Source: Atherix ibis
Lineage: Eukaryota; Arthropoda; Insecta; Diptera; Athericidae
Length of the DNA stretch: 64,000 nucleotides
Assembly (NCBI GenBank): GCA_958298945.1
Contig: OY282605.1
Location: 29,242,811 to 29,306,810 of the forward strand
Direction of reading: 5' to 3'
In this document: in pieces, positions 22,190-35,250 of the stretch
Numbering within the stretch: the first letter of the stretch is position 1
How the letters are laid out: each line of letters opens with the position of its first letter
Notes under the pieces: generated by a model
The model's database searches: none
The model's input: the letters and a program-made list of their open reading frames with translations, nothing else
Told to the model about the DNA's origin: nothing
Position numbers and translations under genes: made by a program

Positions 22190-24680
22190 TTTTCTATCAA
22201 AGCACCATTTTTTTTCGGATCGGCACCATTTTCCATCAAAGCGCCATTTTCTTTTGGAGAGCGCCTTTTTCTTTCGTAGCGCAATTTTCTATCGATGCGC
22301 CATTTTCTTTTGAATTCGCCATTTTATTTCGGAGCACACCATTTTATTTTTATAAATAGATTATAATTATGGCATATTTCTTAAGTAGATGAGATGTTTT
22401 TTTTTCTGAGAGTCATTTTTCTAGGGTAATTTTATTTTTTAATTCGCCGATTTCTTTCGTTGCGGCATTTTCTATGAAAGCGCCATTTTCTACCAAAGCG
22501 CCATTTTCTATCAAAGCGCCCGTTTTTTTTGAGCGCCATTTTTTGTCGGAGCGCAATTTCTTATTGCAACGCCATTTTCTATCGAATCACCATTTTCTTT
22601 CGAAGCGCCATTTTCTATCATAGCGCCATTTTGTACCAAAGTACAATTTTCTATCAAAGCGCCTATTTTCTATCGAAGCACCATTTTATTTCGAAGTGCC
22701 ATTTTTTTATCATAGCGCCATTTTGTACCAAAGCACCATTTTCTATCAAAGCGCCTATTTTTTTCGAAGCACCATTTTTTTCGAAGCGCCATTTTCTATC
22801 GAAGCACCATTTTCTATCAAAGCGCCATTTTCTACCAAAGCACAATTTTCTATCAAGGCGCCTATTTTTTGAATCGCCATTTTCTTTCGGATTAACATCT
22901 TCTATCAAAGCGCCATTTTCTTTCGGAGCGCGCCATTTAATTTTTTAAATAGAATAAAACTATGGCACGATATTTTCAAAGTAGATGCAAACTTTTTTTT
23001 TGTCAATGTCATTTTATTTATATTTTTAAGCCGCCAACTTCTTTTTTTGCGGCATTTTGTATAAAAGTGCCTTTTTTTTCGGAGCGCCATTTTCTATCGG
23101 AGCGACATCTTCTATAAAAGCGTCATTTTCTTTCGCAACACCATTTTATTTTAGAGCGCCTTTTTCTTTCGTAGCGCAATTCTCTGTCGATGCGCCATTT
23201 TCTTTTGGAGTACGATTTTATTTCGGAACACACCATTTTATTTTTTCAAATACATTAAAATGAAGGCATATTTTTTAAGAATATAAGATCTTTTTTTTCG
23301 AGGGTAATTTTTCAAGAATACATTTTTATTTGCCAATTTCTTTCATTACGGCATTTTTCTATCAAAACGCCATTTTGGATGAAAGCACCTTTTTCTTTCG
23401 GAACACCATTTTCTTTCGGAGCGCCATTTTCTTTTGGTGCGGCATTTTATATCAAAGCGCCATTTTCTTTCGGAGCGCGTCATTTTTTTTTTAATATATT
23501 AAAAATGTGGCACGACAATTTCTAAGTAGATAGAAATTTTTTTCAGGGCCATTTTCTAATTTTGAATTCGCCATTTTCTTTTGGAGCGTCATTATTCACT
23601 AGATTAAATATTTATTGCACTATTTTATTTTCCGATGCCATATTTTCTGAGTAAACACAAAATTTGCTTTTGGTGCCATTTTTTAAAGAGTAATTTAAAT
23701 GTTAATTCTTAATTTTTAAGCAAATTAAAGTTTTACTATGCCATTTTTGAGGAAGATTAGAGTGTTCAACATTTTGAGGAGTCATATTTTTCTGACGAGC
23801 CATTTCTTAGGTAGATTAAATTAGGAACGCGCCATTCTATCAGTAGACGCCATTTTTTTTAAAATGATAATAAAGTTTTAACGTAACAATTTTTGAGTAA
23901 ATTTTTGAGTATGCGTCATTTTATAAGTAGACGCCATTTTTTTAACGCACCTTTTTTTGTAATAATAATAAAGTTTTGACGTAACAATTGTTTTTTTCTT
24001 GAAGTAAATTAAATGTTTGGCATTCGATTTTTTAGCGTTTTTTGAGACATATTTAAATTTTGGCTCGCCATTTTTATTTGGTTCGCTATTTTTGTTTACG
24101 CCATTTTCTAAATATTTGTAAGTTTTGACGCACATTTTTCTAAGTAGAAGCGCCATTTTAAATATATTTTGATATATTGATTTTTTGAGGCCATATTCAG
24201 TTTCGACGTAACGTAAACGGGTAATTGAATTTGTGGACAGTTTTTGAAGAAAATTAAATTTTTATTTTTTTTTTCTAGCTATTTTTAGAAATTTTTTTAA
24301 GAGCGTTAAGATTTTGTTACGTTATTTTTTCCTAAATATATTAAAATTTCGACATCATATTTTTTAAGTAGATGCAAATTATTTTGTTTGAATTAAATGT
24401 TCAGCCCGCCGTTTTCTAGCTACCATATTATTTTAACGCGCTACTTTATAACTAGACGCCATTTTTTAAGTACCATTTTATAAGTAAAAGCCATTGTTTA
24501 AATAATAATAAAGTTTTTAAGTAACAATTTTTTAGTAAATGAGTAATTTTCTTTCTATGGTAATTTTTTAAGTAAATTAGAAGGTTTGGCTTGCGATTTT
24601 TTAGTGTTTTTAAGGACAGATTAAAATTGGCACGAGTAATTTTTATTTGGTATGCCATTTTCTATTGTAAATATTTAAAA
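22190..24680. repeat. 18-bp minisatellite rich in GCCATTTT
   Basis: The core unit is close to AAGCGCCATTTTCTATCA (18 bp), with variants CTTTCGGAGC and CTACCAAAGC in the spacer half. Dense units run from 22,190 to about 23,480 and more diverged, wider-spaced ones (GACGCCATTTTTTTAA) to 24,680. A larger period is also visible: a block like TATGGCACGATATTTTCAAA, GTAGATG and a T-run recurs near 22,370, 22,960, 23,255 and 23,505. By my count there are about 30 exact GCCATTTT words. The 139-codon frame at 22,529-22,948 is a by-product of the 18-bp period. Confidence 0.95.
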
Positions 24681-24689
24681 ATTTTGACG

Positions 24690-26440
24690 CACTATTTTCT
24701 AGTCCAATTAACTAAATCAATAACTTGGAATAATATATGTACTTTCAAAAATAGTAATTCCTTCTTTAAGATTCAACCGATTTTATGAAAAAAAATACAC
24801 CATAAATATCATTATCTTAAAGTTAAGCTTCCAAGAAAAATTACTTATTCATGATTAGAATATAAAATCAACAAAAAAAATACGTTCTTGTATTGAAATA
24901 TTCCGAAAAAGGGAATATACTTTTCTGTATTACAGGAAATAAATGTCGACAATCAAGAACTTCCGCAACGAAAAAAAAAACAAAATTATTTTTTTATCGA
25001 TTCTGGCATTAAAATATTTCCCTAAAAAGCTTTCCAGTTTAATTCGTATAATTTTTCAGAATTTGTGTAAAAGGTTTAAATAGTAACTTTATGACACGAT
25101 CATAAATAAAACGAAGAACGCTAAGGAACATAGCAGAAACTGAGCCGTATGAATTTTTCAAATGCCATAAAATGGGTTACACGCAATAATTTTGACAAAT
25201 CAACCATTTTTATCCTTGAACACGTCGTAAATTTATTCTAGGCGATGGGATTTTTGGCTAATTTCAATACTTATTGGAATATGTTTTTTTTTTGTGGTGG
25301 TAAGAGGGATGATAGACTATATGGAAATCCATCGGGGAGGATGCTATAAAAAATGAGGGAGTGAAAAGGAGTTATTAGTTCGTTACTGTAGGCTTTGAAG
25401 TTTACAAAAATTTCTTTAAAAATTATCCTCAATTCACATTGAAAGTAGTTAAAGTGGAAATAAATCCTTTCAGAGGGATGAGTGTGGTGGAATTGCTTGG
25501 TTTTCTTTTCCGTTTAACTGAAACTTATAGAATGTTGCTAAAAGGATCATTACAATTTAGTTGATATTATCAGAAATTCCATTCTTCAAAAAATCAACTT
25601 AATATTATCAAATATGCACTCATCTAATAAGCTTTGATCTGATTTGAACAAAGAACTTACTTTAAGGACTATTGTAAAATTGTTCACATTTAGGGGCTGT
25701 TCTATGAAAAAATACTTTTAAAGAAAATCCTTTTCTCGTTCTGCATTTTAAAATAATTTTTTTTCTCGATTTTTTCAAAGGCTTTAAACAAAATAAATAT
25801 AAAATTTACATAATATTCTCAAAAGTTGAGAATCTAAATATTCGGTAAACGATTTTTGTTGATTTAAACTTTTTTTCTTTTTTGTTTCTTTAATCAAATC
25901 TATTCAAATATATTTTTTTGCCTAGATAAATGCAAATGTGCTTTCCAAGAAGGTTTGTACACAAAAATTACATCGTTTTTATGAAAGCTGTTTTTTTTAC
26001 GATTTATTGTTGTGCCTTAAAAAAAACAAAACTAATTTTTATGGAGAAAAAATTTCAAATAAAATAAACCAGTTTAAATTCAGATAATATTAATTATTAT
26101 GATTAATTATAAATTGCTATTAAATCCATTCTTCCCACAATAACATTAATATTAAGAATAATTAAGAAAAATAATTTCAAATGAACCGATTTCGTTAAAT
26201 GCGGTTGTAAATTCTTGTCCAAATTTAGTTGTTGGAGGAGAGAGAAAAAAATCTTTTCCAACATTTTTTTTGTAATATGTTAATTATTAATAGTAAAAAA
26301 AAAATAGAGAACATTTCAATTTCTAATGAAGACTACATAAGGAAATATGACAAAATTGGAGTTTTCTGCGACAATATCTCCACGATTTCTAGGCTTAATA
26401 TCAAAGCCCAAAAAGATGGCCAGCGATTTTCATTGTGGAC
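24690..26440. other. AT-rich intronic DNA, nothing recognised
   Basis: Unique AT-rich sequence with no repeat structure, frame or mobile element that I can support. A slightly more complex stretch lies at 25,080-25,620. Confidence 0.6.
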
Positions 26441-26442
26441 AA

Positions 26443-26905
26443 GATAGTCTCAGATGATCCAAGGCAGTCTCAAATATGCTTTCAAGCAATCTCAGATTGT
26501 TTAACACAGTTTAATATAGTTCAAGACAGTCTCAGATACTGTAAGACAATCGTAGATACTGCAAGGCAGTCTCCGATCATTGAAGACTATCTCAGATAGT
26601 CCAACACATTCTCAGATATTCCCAAGCCAGTCTCAAATATTCCCAAGACAGTCTCCGATAGTCCAAATTAGTTTCAGATAGTGCTAAGACAATCTCAGAT
26701 AGTCCAAAGCACTCTCAGATAGACCAAGGCAGTCCCATATAGTCCTAAAACAGACTCAGATAGTCCAAAAATGTTTGATGTAGTCTAAGGCAATCCCAGA
26801 TACTTTAAGATAGTCTCAGATCATTCAAGATTATCTTAAATAGTCCAATACATTCTCAGATAGCCCAAGGCACTCTCAGGCAGTACAGAACAGTCCCGCA
26901 GAGAC
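26443..26905. repeat. About 20-bp minisatellite with AGATAG motifs
   Basis: About 22 units close to AGTCTCAGATAGTCCAAGGC, 20-22 bp each, with substitutions and one-base indels. It starts abruptly after GACAAGATAGTCTCAGATGA and ends near CAGTCCCGCAGAGAC. Many units contain CAGATAG, which fits the GATA-factor consensus WGATAR. Nothing is coded. Confidence 0.93.
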
Positions 26906-28025
26906 TTAAAATGGAAATTTTTTTAAGACCTCTGCAAGACTTCCCCGTCAAGATATTTAATTTCGTGTGAAAAATTCTTTCTAGATAAACATCTGCTTGT
27001 AAAGATGTTGGAATTCTAATTAAATATCCACGATATGAGATGGTAGAATCAAAAATAAAAAAATATAAAAAGGATAAAAAATAAATTAAAATTTCAGTTG
27101 ATCGAAGACACTAACAAAACGAAAACCAATTTCGATGCTCATTTGTCGTTTGTTTGTTTTTACTACTTTTGCTTATAAACGATTTTTTTTTCTATTACCA
27201 ATTTTTGGTTCTTCAGAACTACGAATTTTCATTTGTCCCACCTTTACCCATTTTTGAGATCTTCTGCTATAAAGAAATATTTTTTAATTTATTCAAATTA
27301 AATATAGAAAAAAAAAATAACAAAAACCAAAAACGATCAGCCATAAAATTTGCATATTTTGAATTTATCAAACATGAACATGAGATCATATACGAAAGTT
27401 GGAGATGGAATGGAGTATGTTGGAGGTGGAAAGAGGAACAGAAACGAAAATTCTATTAAAACAAGTAACATATTTGTTAATTAGGTTTTCTCACCTGATT
27501 AATTATAGATTGTTTTTTCTTTTCATTTTCTTTTTTTTTTTGGTTCTGTTGTACTTTTTCATATTAATTTAATGTCCAGCAATAAAACATTACGATTATT
27601 ATCAACGATTGGTAGTCGGACAAGGTTAATTATTTACAAGTTGGATAAAAATCGAACAACTTTTACTATTTAATTAAAAGGACTTTGCTTTTTGGCTTCT
27701 GTTTTCGGTTTTTCAAATCCACGAGTATCTAAGTATTAACATCTGGAATATAAAATGATCTGAATATGGAGTTTTTATTTTGTAAAGTCTATGGAAGTGT
27801 TTTTGGGATGGTTAGGAAATTTTGTTTTGAATTTTTAAGAATTTTCATTTTACATAAAAGAGTGTTCGTGATTGTCATGATTCTGGTAATAATAATTAGG
27901 CAACAATGTGAGTTTTTTGCATACGACAAGTTAAGCGATCCGCGTTTTGATCCTTTCACTCAGAGTACCCAAATTTTAGAGCCATTGAATATGGCTGGAA
28001 TCTGCCATTAATTTTCTTAAACCAG
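26906..28025. other. AT-rich intronic DNA, nothing recognised
   Basis: No gene or element is seen. A 101-codon frame at 27,154-27,459 is F/L/K-rich and interrupted by homopolymers. The 81-codon frame at 27,766-28,011 is not recognisable. Confidence 0.55.
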
Positions 28026-28029
28026 GTCG

Positions 28030-30440
28030 TTATGGTGTTTTTGGTAGTTGTATCGTCCTGATTTTTAAAAAATCGGTTGTCTTGATTTTTTGAAGATTGC
28101 ATAATAATAGTTTTTTGAAACCCGAATTTTAATAATTTTTTTGGATCGTCATGGTTTTTTTTTGAAAGTCAGATTGTCATGATTTTTTGAAAATTAATTC
28201 AGATATTTTTCAGGATTAAATCGGTCCAATTCCTTGAAAACTGGATTGCCGTAATTTTATTCGCAAACTTGTGTTAAAATCATTTTTTTGGAAATCGGAT
28301 CACCATGCTTTTTTTTCATATCTTCACAAACTTGGATTAAAATAATTTTTTGGTAATTGAGTTGTAACGATTTTCGAATATTTTTTGAATATCGGATCTT
28401 AAAATAATTTTTTGATACTTCAATTTCTTTACAAGCTTTTCCGCACAATTTTTTGGGAACACGGTTGTCATAATTAATTCAGCTATTTTGGTGGATTAGG
28501 TCGTCCCGATTTTTGAAAAACTGGATTGTTATGATTTCCTAAATCGATATTTTTTTAGCAAACTTGGGTTAAAATAATTTATTTTTGATGATTAGATTGT
28601 CTCGATTTCTTGAAAACCTGATCGCCATTATTTTTTCGCAAAATTGAGTTAAAATAATTTATTGGACGCGGGATCACCATGATTTTTTTCCATATCTTCA
28701 CAGACTTGCGTTAAAATAATTTGTTGATGGTTGAATTTCTTTAAAAACGTTTCGTCACGATTGTTTGGAAACTGAGTCATCATAATTAATTCAGATATTG
28801 TTGAGGACTAGATCGTCTCGATTTTTTTGGGAATTGAGTTGTCATCATTTTTTAAGAGAATCGGATCGTCATGATATTTTCGAGAATTAGATCGTCCCGA
28901 TTTCTTAAAAAGTAGATCGCCGTAGTTTTTTTGCAAACTCGGGTTAAAATATTTTTTTGGGAGCTGAATCGCTATGATTTTTGAAAACGATCGGATAGTC
29001 ATAATATATTGGAGAATTAGAGCATCTCGATTTTTTGAAAATCGGATCGTCATGATTTCTTAAACACGATTTTTTTAGCAAACTTGGTTTAAAATAATTT
29101 TATGACAGGTTGAATTTCTTTAGAAACGTTTTGTCATAATTTTTTGAAAACAATGTCGTCATAATTAAGTCAGATATTTTTAAGAATTAGATCGTCCCAA
29201 TTTCTTAAAAACCGGATTGCCATAATTTTTTTTTCGCAAACTTGCATTAAAATCATTTTTTGGAAATTGAGTCGTCATAATTTTTTAAAACGATCGGACA
29301 GTCGTGATATTTTCAAGGATTAGAGCGTCCCTATTTTTTGAACACCGAATCATCATGATTCGGTCATTTCTTTGACACGATTTGTTTTTCGCAAACGGGT
29401 TAAAATAATTTCGTTATGATTTTTTCTTGATCGTGTCGGCAGTGTTTTTAGAAAAAACGGGTCATCATGATTTAATTGGTATTCCAATTGTCACACCTTT
29501 TGTAAAAGTTAGATCATCATGAATTTTTAAAACTTCGATCGTCAGAATTTTTCAAAAACCGGATCTAAATAATTTCCTGATAAAGGATTGGCCATGATTT
29601 TTTTAAAACCGAGGGCCATTGTGGTTCTTATGGCGAATTGTGCATTTAGATTTTTTGAAACCTGAATCGTAATGATATTTTCACAATCGAATCGTCATAA
29701 ATTTTACAGGGGCCAGATTTTTATGATTTTCTGAAAACTTGATCGTCATGATTTTTTCTTAATGCGGATCGTGATAATGTTTTGACATTATGATTCGTTA
29801 AAAATTTTTAAAAACCGGACAGTCATGATTTTTTGTTGATCTCATCGGTATCATTTAAAAAAAAACACCGAATCGTCATGACTTTTGTAAGGATCAGATC
29901 TTCATGGCATATTCAAAACAGGATCATCATAATTTCTTAAAAACTGACTCGTCGTTATTTCTTGATGAAACGTTGGTCATGATTTTCTGAAAACTGGATC
30001 GTCGAGATTTTTTAGCATTGAATCATCATGATTTTTTGAACAACGTTTCGTGATCAGTTTTTGGAGACCGCACCGAAATGATTTTTTAGCAATGGGGCCC
30101 TTGGTCAAGCAAGGATCGCCCAGATTTTTCTTGGCGATCCGAAAACTTGATCATCAAAACTTTTTAAAAACCCGGTCGTCATAATTTGTTTTGCTATTGG
30201 GTTCGTCTTTTTTTTTCAACTGGAAAGGATTCTTATTTTTAAGGTTCTGGCCATAATGATTTTTTCCAAGAACCTTCGTTATAATTGTTTGAAAGTCGGA
30301 CCTTCCTAATATTATTTGTCATGATTTTTTTTAAACCGGATCGTCTTGATTTTTTCTTAATCCGGACCGTTGTTTTATAATATTTTAACAGTCATGATGT
30401 TTTGACGATCTGGTCGCCGTGATTTTTTTTAAACTGGGTC
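28030..30440. repeat. About 30-bp tandem array with TCGTCATGATTTTT core
   Basis: About 2.4 kb of diverged units such as GAAAATCGGATCGTCATGAT plus a run of T, spaced roughly 28-36 bp. In the first half a longer module recurs: CGCAAACTTGGGTTAAAATA then ATTTTTTTGG then GGATCACCATGATTTTTTTC, near 28,260, 28,560, 28,640, 28,930, 29,070 and 29,240. The word TCATGA inside the core is palindromic. Divergence increases toward 30,440. Confidence 0.93.
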
Positions 30441-33400
30441 GTTAGGAAAACCGCTTTCAGAGTACACAACTATTTAAAGACCCTGATTTCATTTTTTTCC
30501 AAGAACGCTGATTTTTATTTTGAAAAATACAGGAAAAAATGTTCAATATGAACAATTTTTTGGGAAATAACTTAGACTGACTCAAATAGGGTTTTCCCCC
30601 TTTCCAATTTACAAATTAGATGTGCGCGTATAATTTCGTCTTCTAACTCTAACTAAGAGTAGTTTTTTTTTAAACTATTGATTTGTAGTGCTTTTTTTCT
30701 ACTCTTAATAAAAAATTGTTATTCTGTGATGAATTTCCCAACGTTTATTTATGCTTAATCTTAGTTCAACTTCAAAATTGATTCAATTAAGGATGTTTTT
30801 TTTTAAATTTTTTTTTATAATAGCAAATAAGATGAAAAACATATTTTATAACATTTGTTCCTCCTTTAGTGTCTGAAAATATACTACAAAATAATAATAA
30901 AAGTACAGAATGGCAACAATAAAAAGATTTCAAGAAAGAAATAAATCGTAACAAGAATTTTTTGTATGATTTGCAAAATAAAAGTATTATAAGGATAATT
31001 TTGGTAATAATCGATTTTGACAAGAATCAGCATCATCCATCGTATCTGTTCTAAAAATATGATGAGAAATGTGATCATTTGAGAGATTTTTGATAAATTT
31101 TTATAGATAATTCCATCGTTTATGGTAGGTTTTTTTCGCATATGCAAATTACTTTTGACGAGTGTATTAGACGGGCTTGTGTTTCCTTCTTCTGGATAAC
31201 AAGAGGAACATCTGTCAAGATTTGGTTGAATTCTGATGGAAAATGAAGCGTTAAAAGATAAGATCATTTACAAAGAATATAAATAGACATTTTAACGTTA
31301 TTTTCATTTTTATTCTTCTTTTGAATATTTCCCTTTTTGGCAGAAGGCATTCTTTTAACCTCTTCCCTGTTGCCACTTACCCTCCTTGTCTTCTGCCCAG
31401 AGCATAGTATTCATGATATTTTGGGCTTTTTTTATTTTCGGTATAAGAGAATTTATTCTGATTGAATTTTGAGCGATAAAGTTTTGGTTAAAAAATTTGC
31501 ATAAAGTTCATGAATTGTGGTATATTTGATGGCATATGGAACCACCTGCTGCAATTTGGCGGAATCATAAAACAGATTTTCACATTTAACTATTTTTGAG
31601 ATTAAAATATGATAAAAGAAAACCATCACATGGGATTCTGTGTTATCCTATTCGTATTTTAACGATGCGTGAAAGAGGATATTGTCTTCAGGAGCTAAGA
31701 CTTCGCGGCAAACAAGTACTTTGCTCTCAACATAAACGAAACACTCAACATCAGTGCTTGTGTTCCTGAACGAACTTTTCTGGTGTTTGCCTTTGTTGTC
31801 AAGGACGAAATAGAAGAAACTGTCTTTGTTTTACAGGAGTTTGTAGGGATTTTCTTCGTTTTTTTCTGATATTCCAAAAACCCATGACTAAATGGCATAT
31901 AATTATAAGTTGTGAACAAAATAGCACAGTGAACGTTTATTATAAAATATGTGAGGTGGAAACTTGGCAAACACAATTAAAAGGACTACTTTTGAAATTG
32001 TCAACTTCTCGTGTACTTAAAACTAAGATGACTTCATATGCACGCGTGGTTCAGAATATACGAAAAGCTTAAGTGGTGAAATGCTTTAATCAAGAAGAAT
32101 ATACAGCTTTACGGTAAAACTTTCCTAAGACGATGTGATGTTTAAAATGAGGAACTTATTTTGTATCCTTGCAGGAATCAACCAAGTTACTAACAAAGAA
32201 AGACAAAAAAAAAACATAAAGCCTAACATTCGTCTTCGCTTGTTGAAGTTTACAGTTTCTCTACACACAAGACGGTTTTGATTTTATTTACTATAGACAA
32301 AAAAAACCCAAACCAAAAATTAAAATAAAACTTAAATTACGCCTGATGAAAAGGATGCAGAACCAAGTTAAGGTAGACGCTCGTAAAATAGACGAAACTG
32401 AAAGTTTTCTTTGGAGAATTTTATCCACAAGTGTACAAGTGCAAGTACCAACCTCATTTCCTTACAATATCTTCTTTGAGGTGTTTCAACAGCAATAAAA
32501 CATTTTAGAGACCCCCCAAAGGCATTGCAATTATTTCAACTTTCTATAATTTCCTTTATCCTTTTGTCGGAGTGTCTACTTGAAGAGCAGTTCGACTATT
32601 GTACAATCCAAATTTAATAACAAAGTCCTTTTGTTAAGGTAAAAGTTCATTTGTGTGTGTGTTTTTTTTTTGTTCACTTTTTTAATAGTAAATTTTTTTT
32701 AAAAATACTCTTTCTTTGACAATTTTTTGGAAAAATGAAGACTGTACAATAAACTGAGGATTATATTTCATCCAAAATTGCATGGGGTTGGGGCGTAAAA
32801 AAAATGAAAAATCCACCATAATTAAAATTATTTAAGAAGAGAAGAAATAAACTTTAGTGTTTAAATGTTCAATTTGCGAACAATTTTTAATTTAAAGACC
32901 TTATTTTTCGTATTCAGAAAAATACTCTGAGCAAATGTTAGCGTTTTTTTTGTAAATATTCTCAAAGTAGTTCGATGATATCTGAATTTAGGTCCTTGCA
33001 AAGGATGAACTTCTTCAAAATTTTTGGTATTAGTTTAATTTAATTTTTCAGTAGAAGTGCTGAAAGGAGGCTTCTCCTGGAATCACCTTCACCTCCTCGG
33101 TTACACTTCTTTAAATGTTATCGACACTATCAAGATTAAGTCCTTTCCAGTGTTTTTTTCATCTTTCTTTTTCCAGTGAAAAAAAGCCACACGGAATAAG
33201 ATAAGGATGAAAGGAGGAAGGGGTGGGGGTGGGGGGTGGTTCGCAGGCTCAGTGAACCACAGCAATACTCTTTTTCGATAAAAACTCTTGAAAGGTGATA
33301 GCCATATGATGGGAGTCATTGTTATGCTAGAGCATCCAAGTATCTGCAATGCCCTTTTATTGAACCCTTCAAGGACTTCTTTATAAAGAAATTGGTTGAC

Positions 33401-33780
33401 CATTTTCTAGGGGGGTACAAATTCTTTGCAAATGACGCTCCTTCTGTCAAAAAAAGTGTGGACTTGATTTTTTATGTGCTCATAAATTACTCATCACGAC
33501 TGCAGATATCAGGGTTATTTCAATTCTATCGAGAAGGTCATGGCACACATTTTTCGGACTGTTTTTCTGTTCAATCGTGAGGATTTTTCATACCATCGTG
33601 GTGCACACCTTTCTCAAAACTAAATTTTAAGACAAAATCTGATGAAGGGTAAACTGATTCAACTGAAACTCACTACTCATCTGCTTCAATATTAATTGAC
33701 GGTCTGACCTCACAAAAACCCCATTCGTTCCACATTTACATTAGTTTTCGATGTTGATGGCATCCCTGACCGATCTTCGC
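30441..33780. other. Intronic DNA, no gene recognised; one G-rich tract
   Basis: Mostly AT-rich unique sequence. 31,300-32,100 and 33,060-33,780 are somewhat more complex. A plus-strand G-rich tract (GGGGTGGGGGTGGGGGGTGG, 33,220-33,239) makes a minus-strand frame (33,101-33,403) appear to have a polyproline run. I do not regard that as a protein. Confidence 0.5.
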
Positions 33781-34585
33781 CTTCAACTGGTTTTAAGCCC
33801 TCCAAATAAACCACTGAAAAACGTTTATTCTTGATAAGGAATGTTTCCCATAAGTGCACCCTATAAATTCACAAAGCTTAAATTGGGACCTTATAAAATT
33901 TGTGTTAACCCGAATTTAGGACCCTAAAAAATACGGCCTCCTTAAAATTTCTTAGTATTATTATTACCTTTAACTGGTATTAAGCACTCCAAATAAGCCA
34001 CCAAAAAAGCGTTTATTCTTGATAAGAATGTTCCCTAAAAGTCAACCTTAAAAAATCACCAACCTTAAATTGGGACCTTAAAAAATTTGTGTTAAGCCAA
34101 ATTTAGGACCTAAAAAAATATGAACTCCATAAAAAAATCAGTATTATTATTGGATTTAACTGGTTTTAAGCCTTCTAATAAGCCACCTTAAATTGGGAGC
34201 TTAAAAAATTTGTGTAAAGCCGAATTTAGGACCTTGAAAAATATGAACTTCTTAAAAAATTTCAGTATTATTATTGGCTTTAACTGGTTTTAAGCCCTCC
34301 AAATAAGCCACTTTAAATTGTGAGCTGAAAAAATTTGTGTTAAGCCGAATTTAGGACCTTAAAAAATATGGACTTCTTAAAAAATTTCAGTATTATTATA
34401 GCCTTCAACTGCTTTTAAGACCTCCAAATAAGCCACAGAAAAAACGTTTATTCTGGATAAGGGATGTTCCCCATAAGTTAACCTTATGAATTCACCTTAA
34501 ATTAGGGCTTTAAAAAAATTGTGTTAAGCCGAATTTAAGATCTTAAAAAATAGGAACATCCTAAAAATTTTTTTGGTATTATTAT
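33781..34585. repeat. About 187-bp tandem repeat, five units, two shortened
   Basis: Unit starts marked by AACTGGTTTTAAGCC occur at 33,785, 33,972, 34,158, 34,282 and 34,407. The spacings are therefore 187, 186, 124 and 125 bp. The two short units lack the same roughly 62-bp block (ACGTTTATTCTTGATAAGG and onward), which suggests that a deleted unit was itself duplicated. Other shared words are TTAAATTGGGACCTTA and GCCGAATTTAGGACC. Confidence 0.95.
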
Positions 34586-34689
34586 TGCTAGATTGAAGCA
34601 GTTGCCTTTTTAGAGTAGTTTAAAATCAATCTAATTCTTTCGGATATGATAAATAAAAATTGGTGCGGTGATAGATTGGCCGGGGACAC

Positions 34690-35070
34690 TCTCCACCATC
34701 TTGTACACAATTAAGGCCCCAGTTTGCTAACAAAATGGCAAATTATATCGTAGATAAACCGACTAGATCTATGGTGAAAGATGTCGAAAAGCCAGTCTAC
34801 ACATTATTCATTCCAAATTCTGAGCAAGTAAACTTCAGAATCTGGATTGGTCCTACCGAACTTATCCATGATTTCCTCTTTGGTAACCAATCTCGTTCTT
34901 TATGCAATTCCTGTGGCTTGTTACTCTACATTTCCCATATTTTAAACAACTGCCACTTACGCCAGAATTTCTTTTCAAATAGGACTTCTTTCATTGTGGA
35001 GCTCCTAAAGATCCAAGAACTCCTTTTCCAAGTCCTCTCTCTCTTATTTGCTAAAAGTAATTAATATGCT
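34690..35070 (+). mobile_element. C-terminal fragment of a LINE
   Basis: A plus-strand frame (34,735-35,064) contains CNSCGLLLYISHILNNC, a C-x2-C-x7-H-x4-C pattern like the zinc-binding tail after the reverse transcriptase/RNase H region of Jockey/I-type LINEs, followed by NCHLRQNFF. Upstream bases (DTLHHLVHN in another frame) also resemble the family. Related copies of this tail lie at 51,320-51,430 (plus) and, reversed, at 4,150-4,175 and 51,530-51,600. No reverse transcriptase core is attached. Confidence 0.6.
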
Positions 35071-35149
35071 TCAACTAATTATAGTTTTTTTTACAATTTT
35101 ATTAATTGTCTCAGAGACCTTACAAAAAAAATAGTTAAATGATGTTGCT

Positions 35150-35250
35150 GGGAAAAAATTTTTGTTGCTGTAAACATCTTTTTGTTGCTGTAAACATTTT
35201 TCTTTATTGCTATAAAAATTTTTCGTTGTTGCTATAAAGATTTTTTGAGC
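35150..35250. repeat. Short reverse-oriented copy of the 52-kb minisatellite
   Basis: Four or five units of TTTTTGTTGCTGTAAACAT and close variants. This is the reverse complement of the unit that fills 51,605-52,740. It follows the LINE tail at 34,690-35,070, and LINE-tail pieces also border the larger array. Confidence 0.85.

Noticed and set aside
22529..22948. 139-codon plus-strand frame of hexapeptide repeats
   Set aside because: It is generated by the 18-bp array. The opposite strand is open too (22,663-22,908), as expected for a period divisible by three.
22190..30440. Could the arrays be CRISPR-like?
   Set aside because: Units are contiguous and diverged, with no unique equal-length spacers, no cas genes and a eukaryotic context.
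33101..33403. 100-codon minus frame with a polyproline run
   Set aside because: The polyproline comes from a G-rich simple tract. The rest of the frame has no recognisable domain and no splice context.
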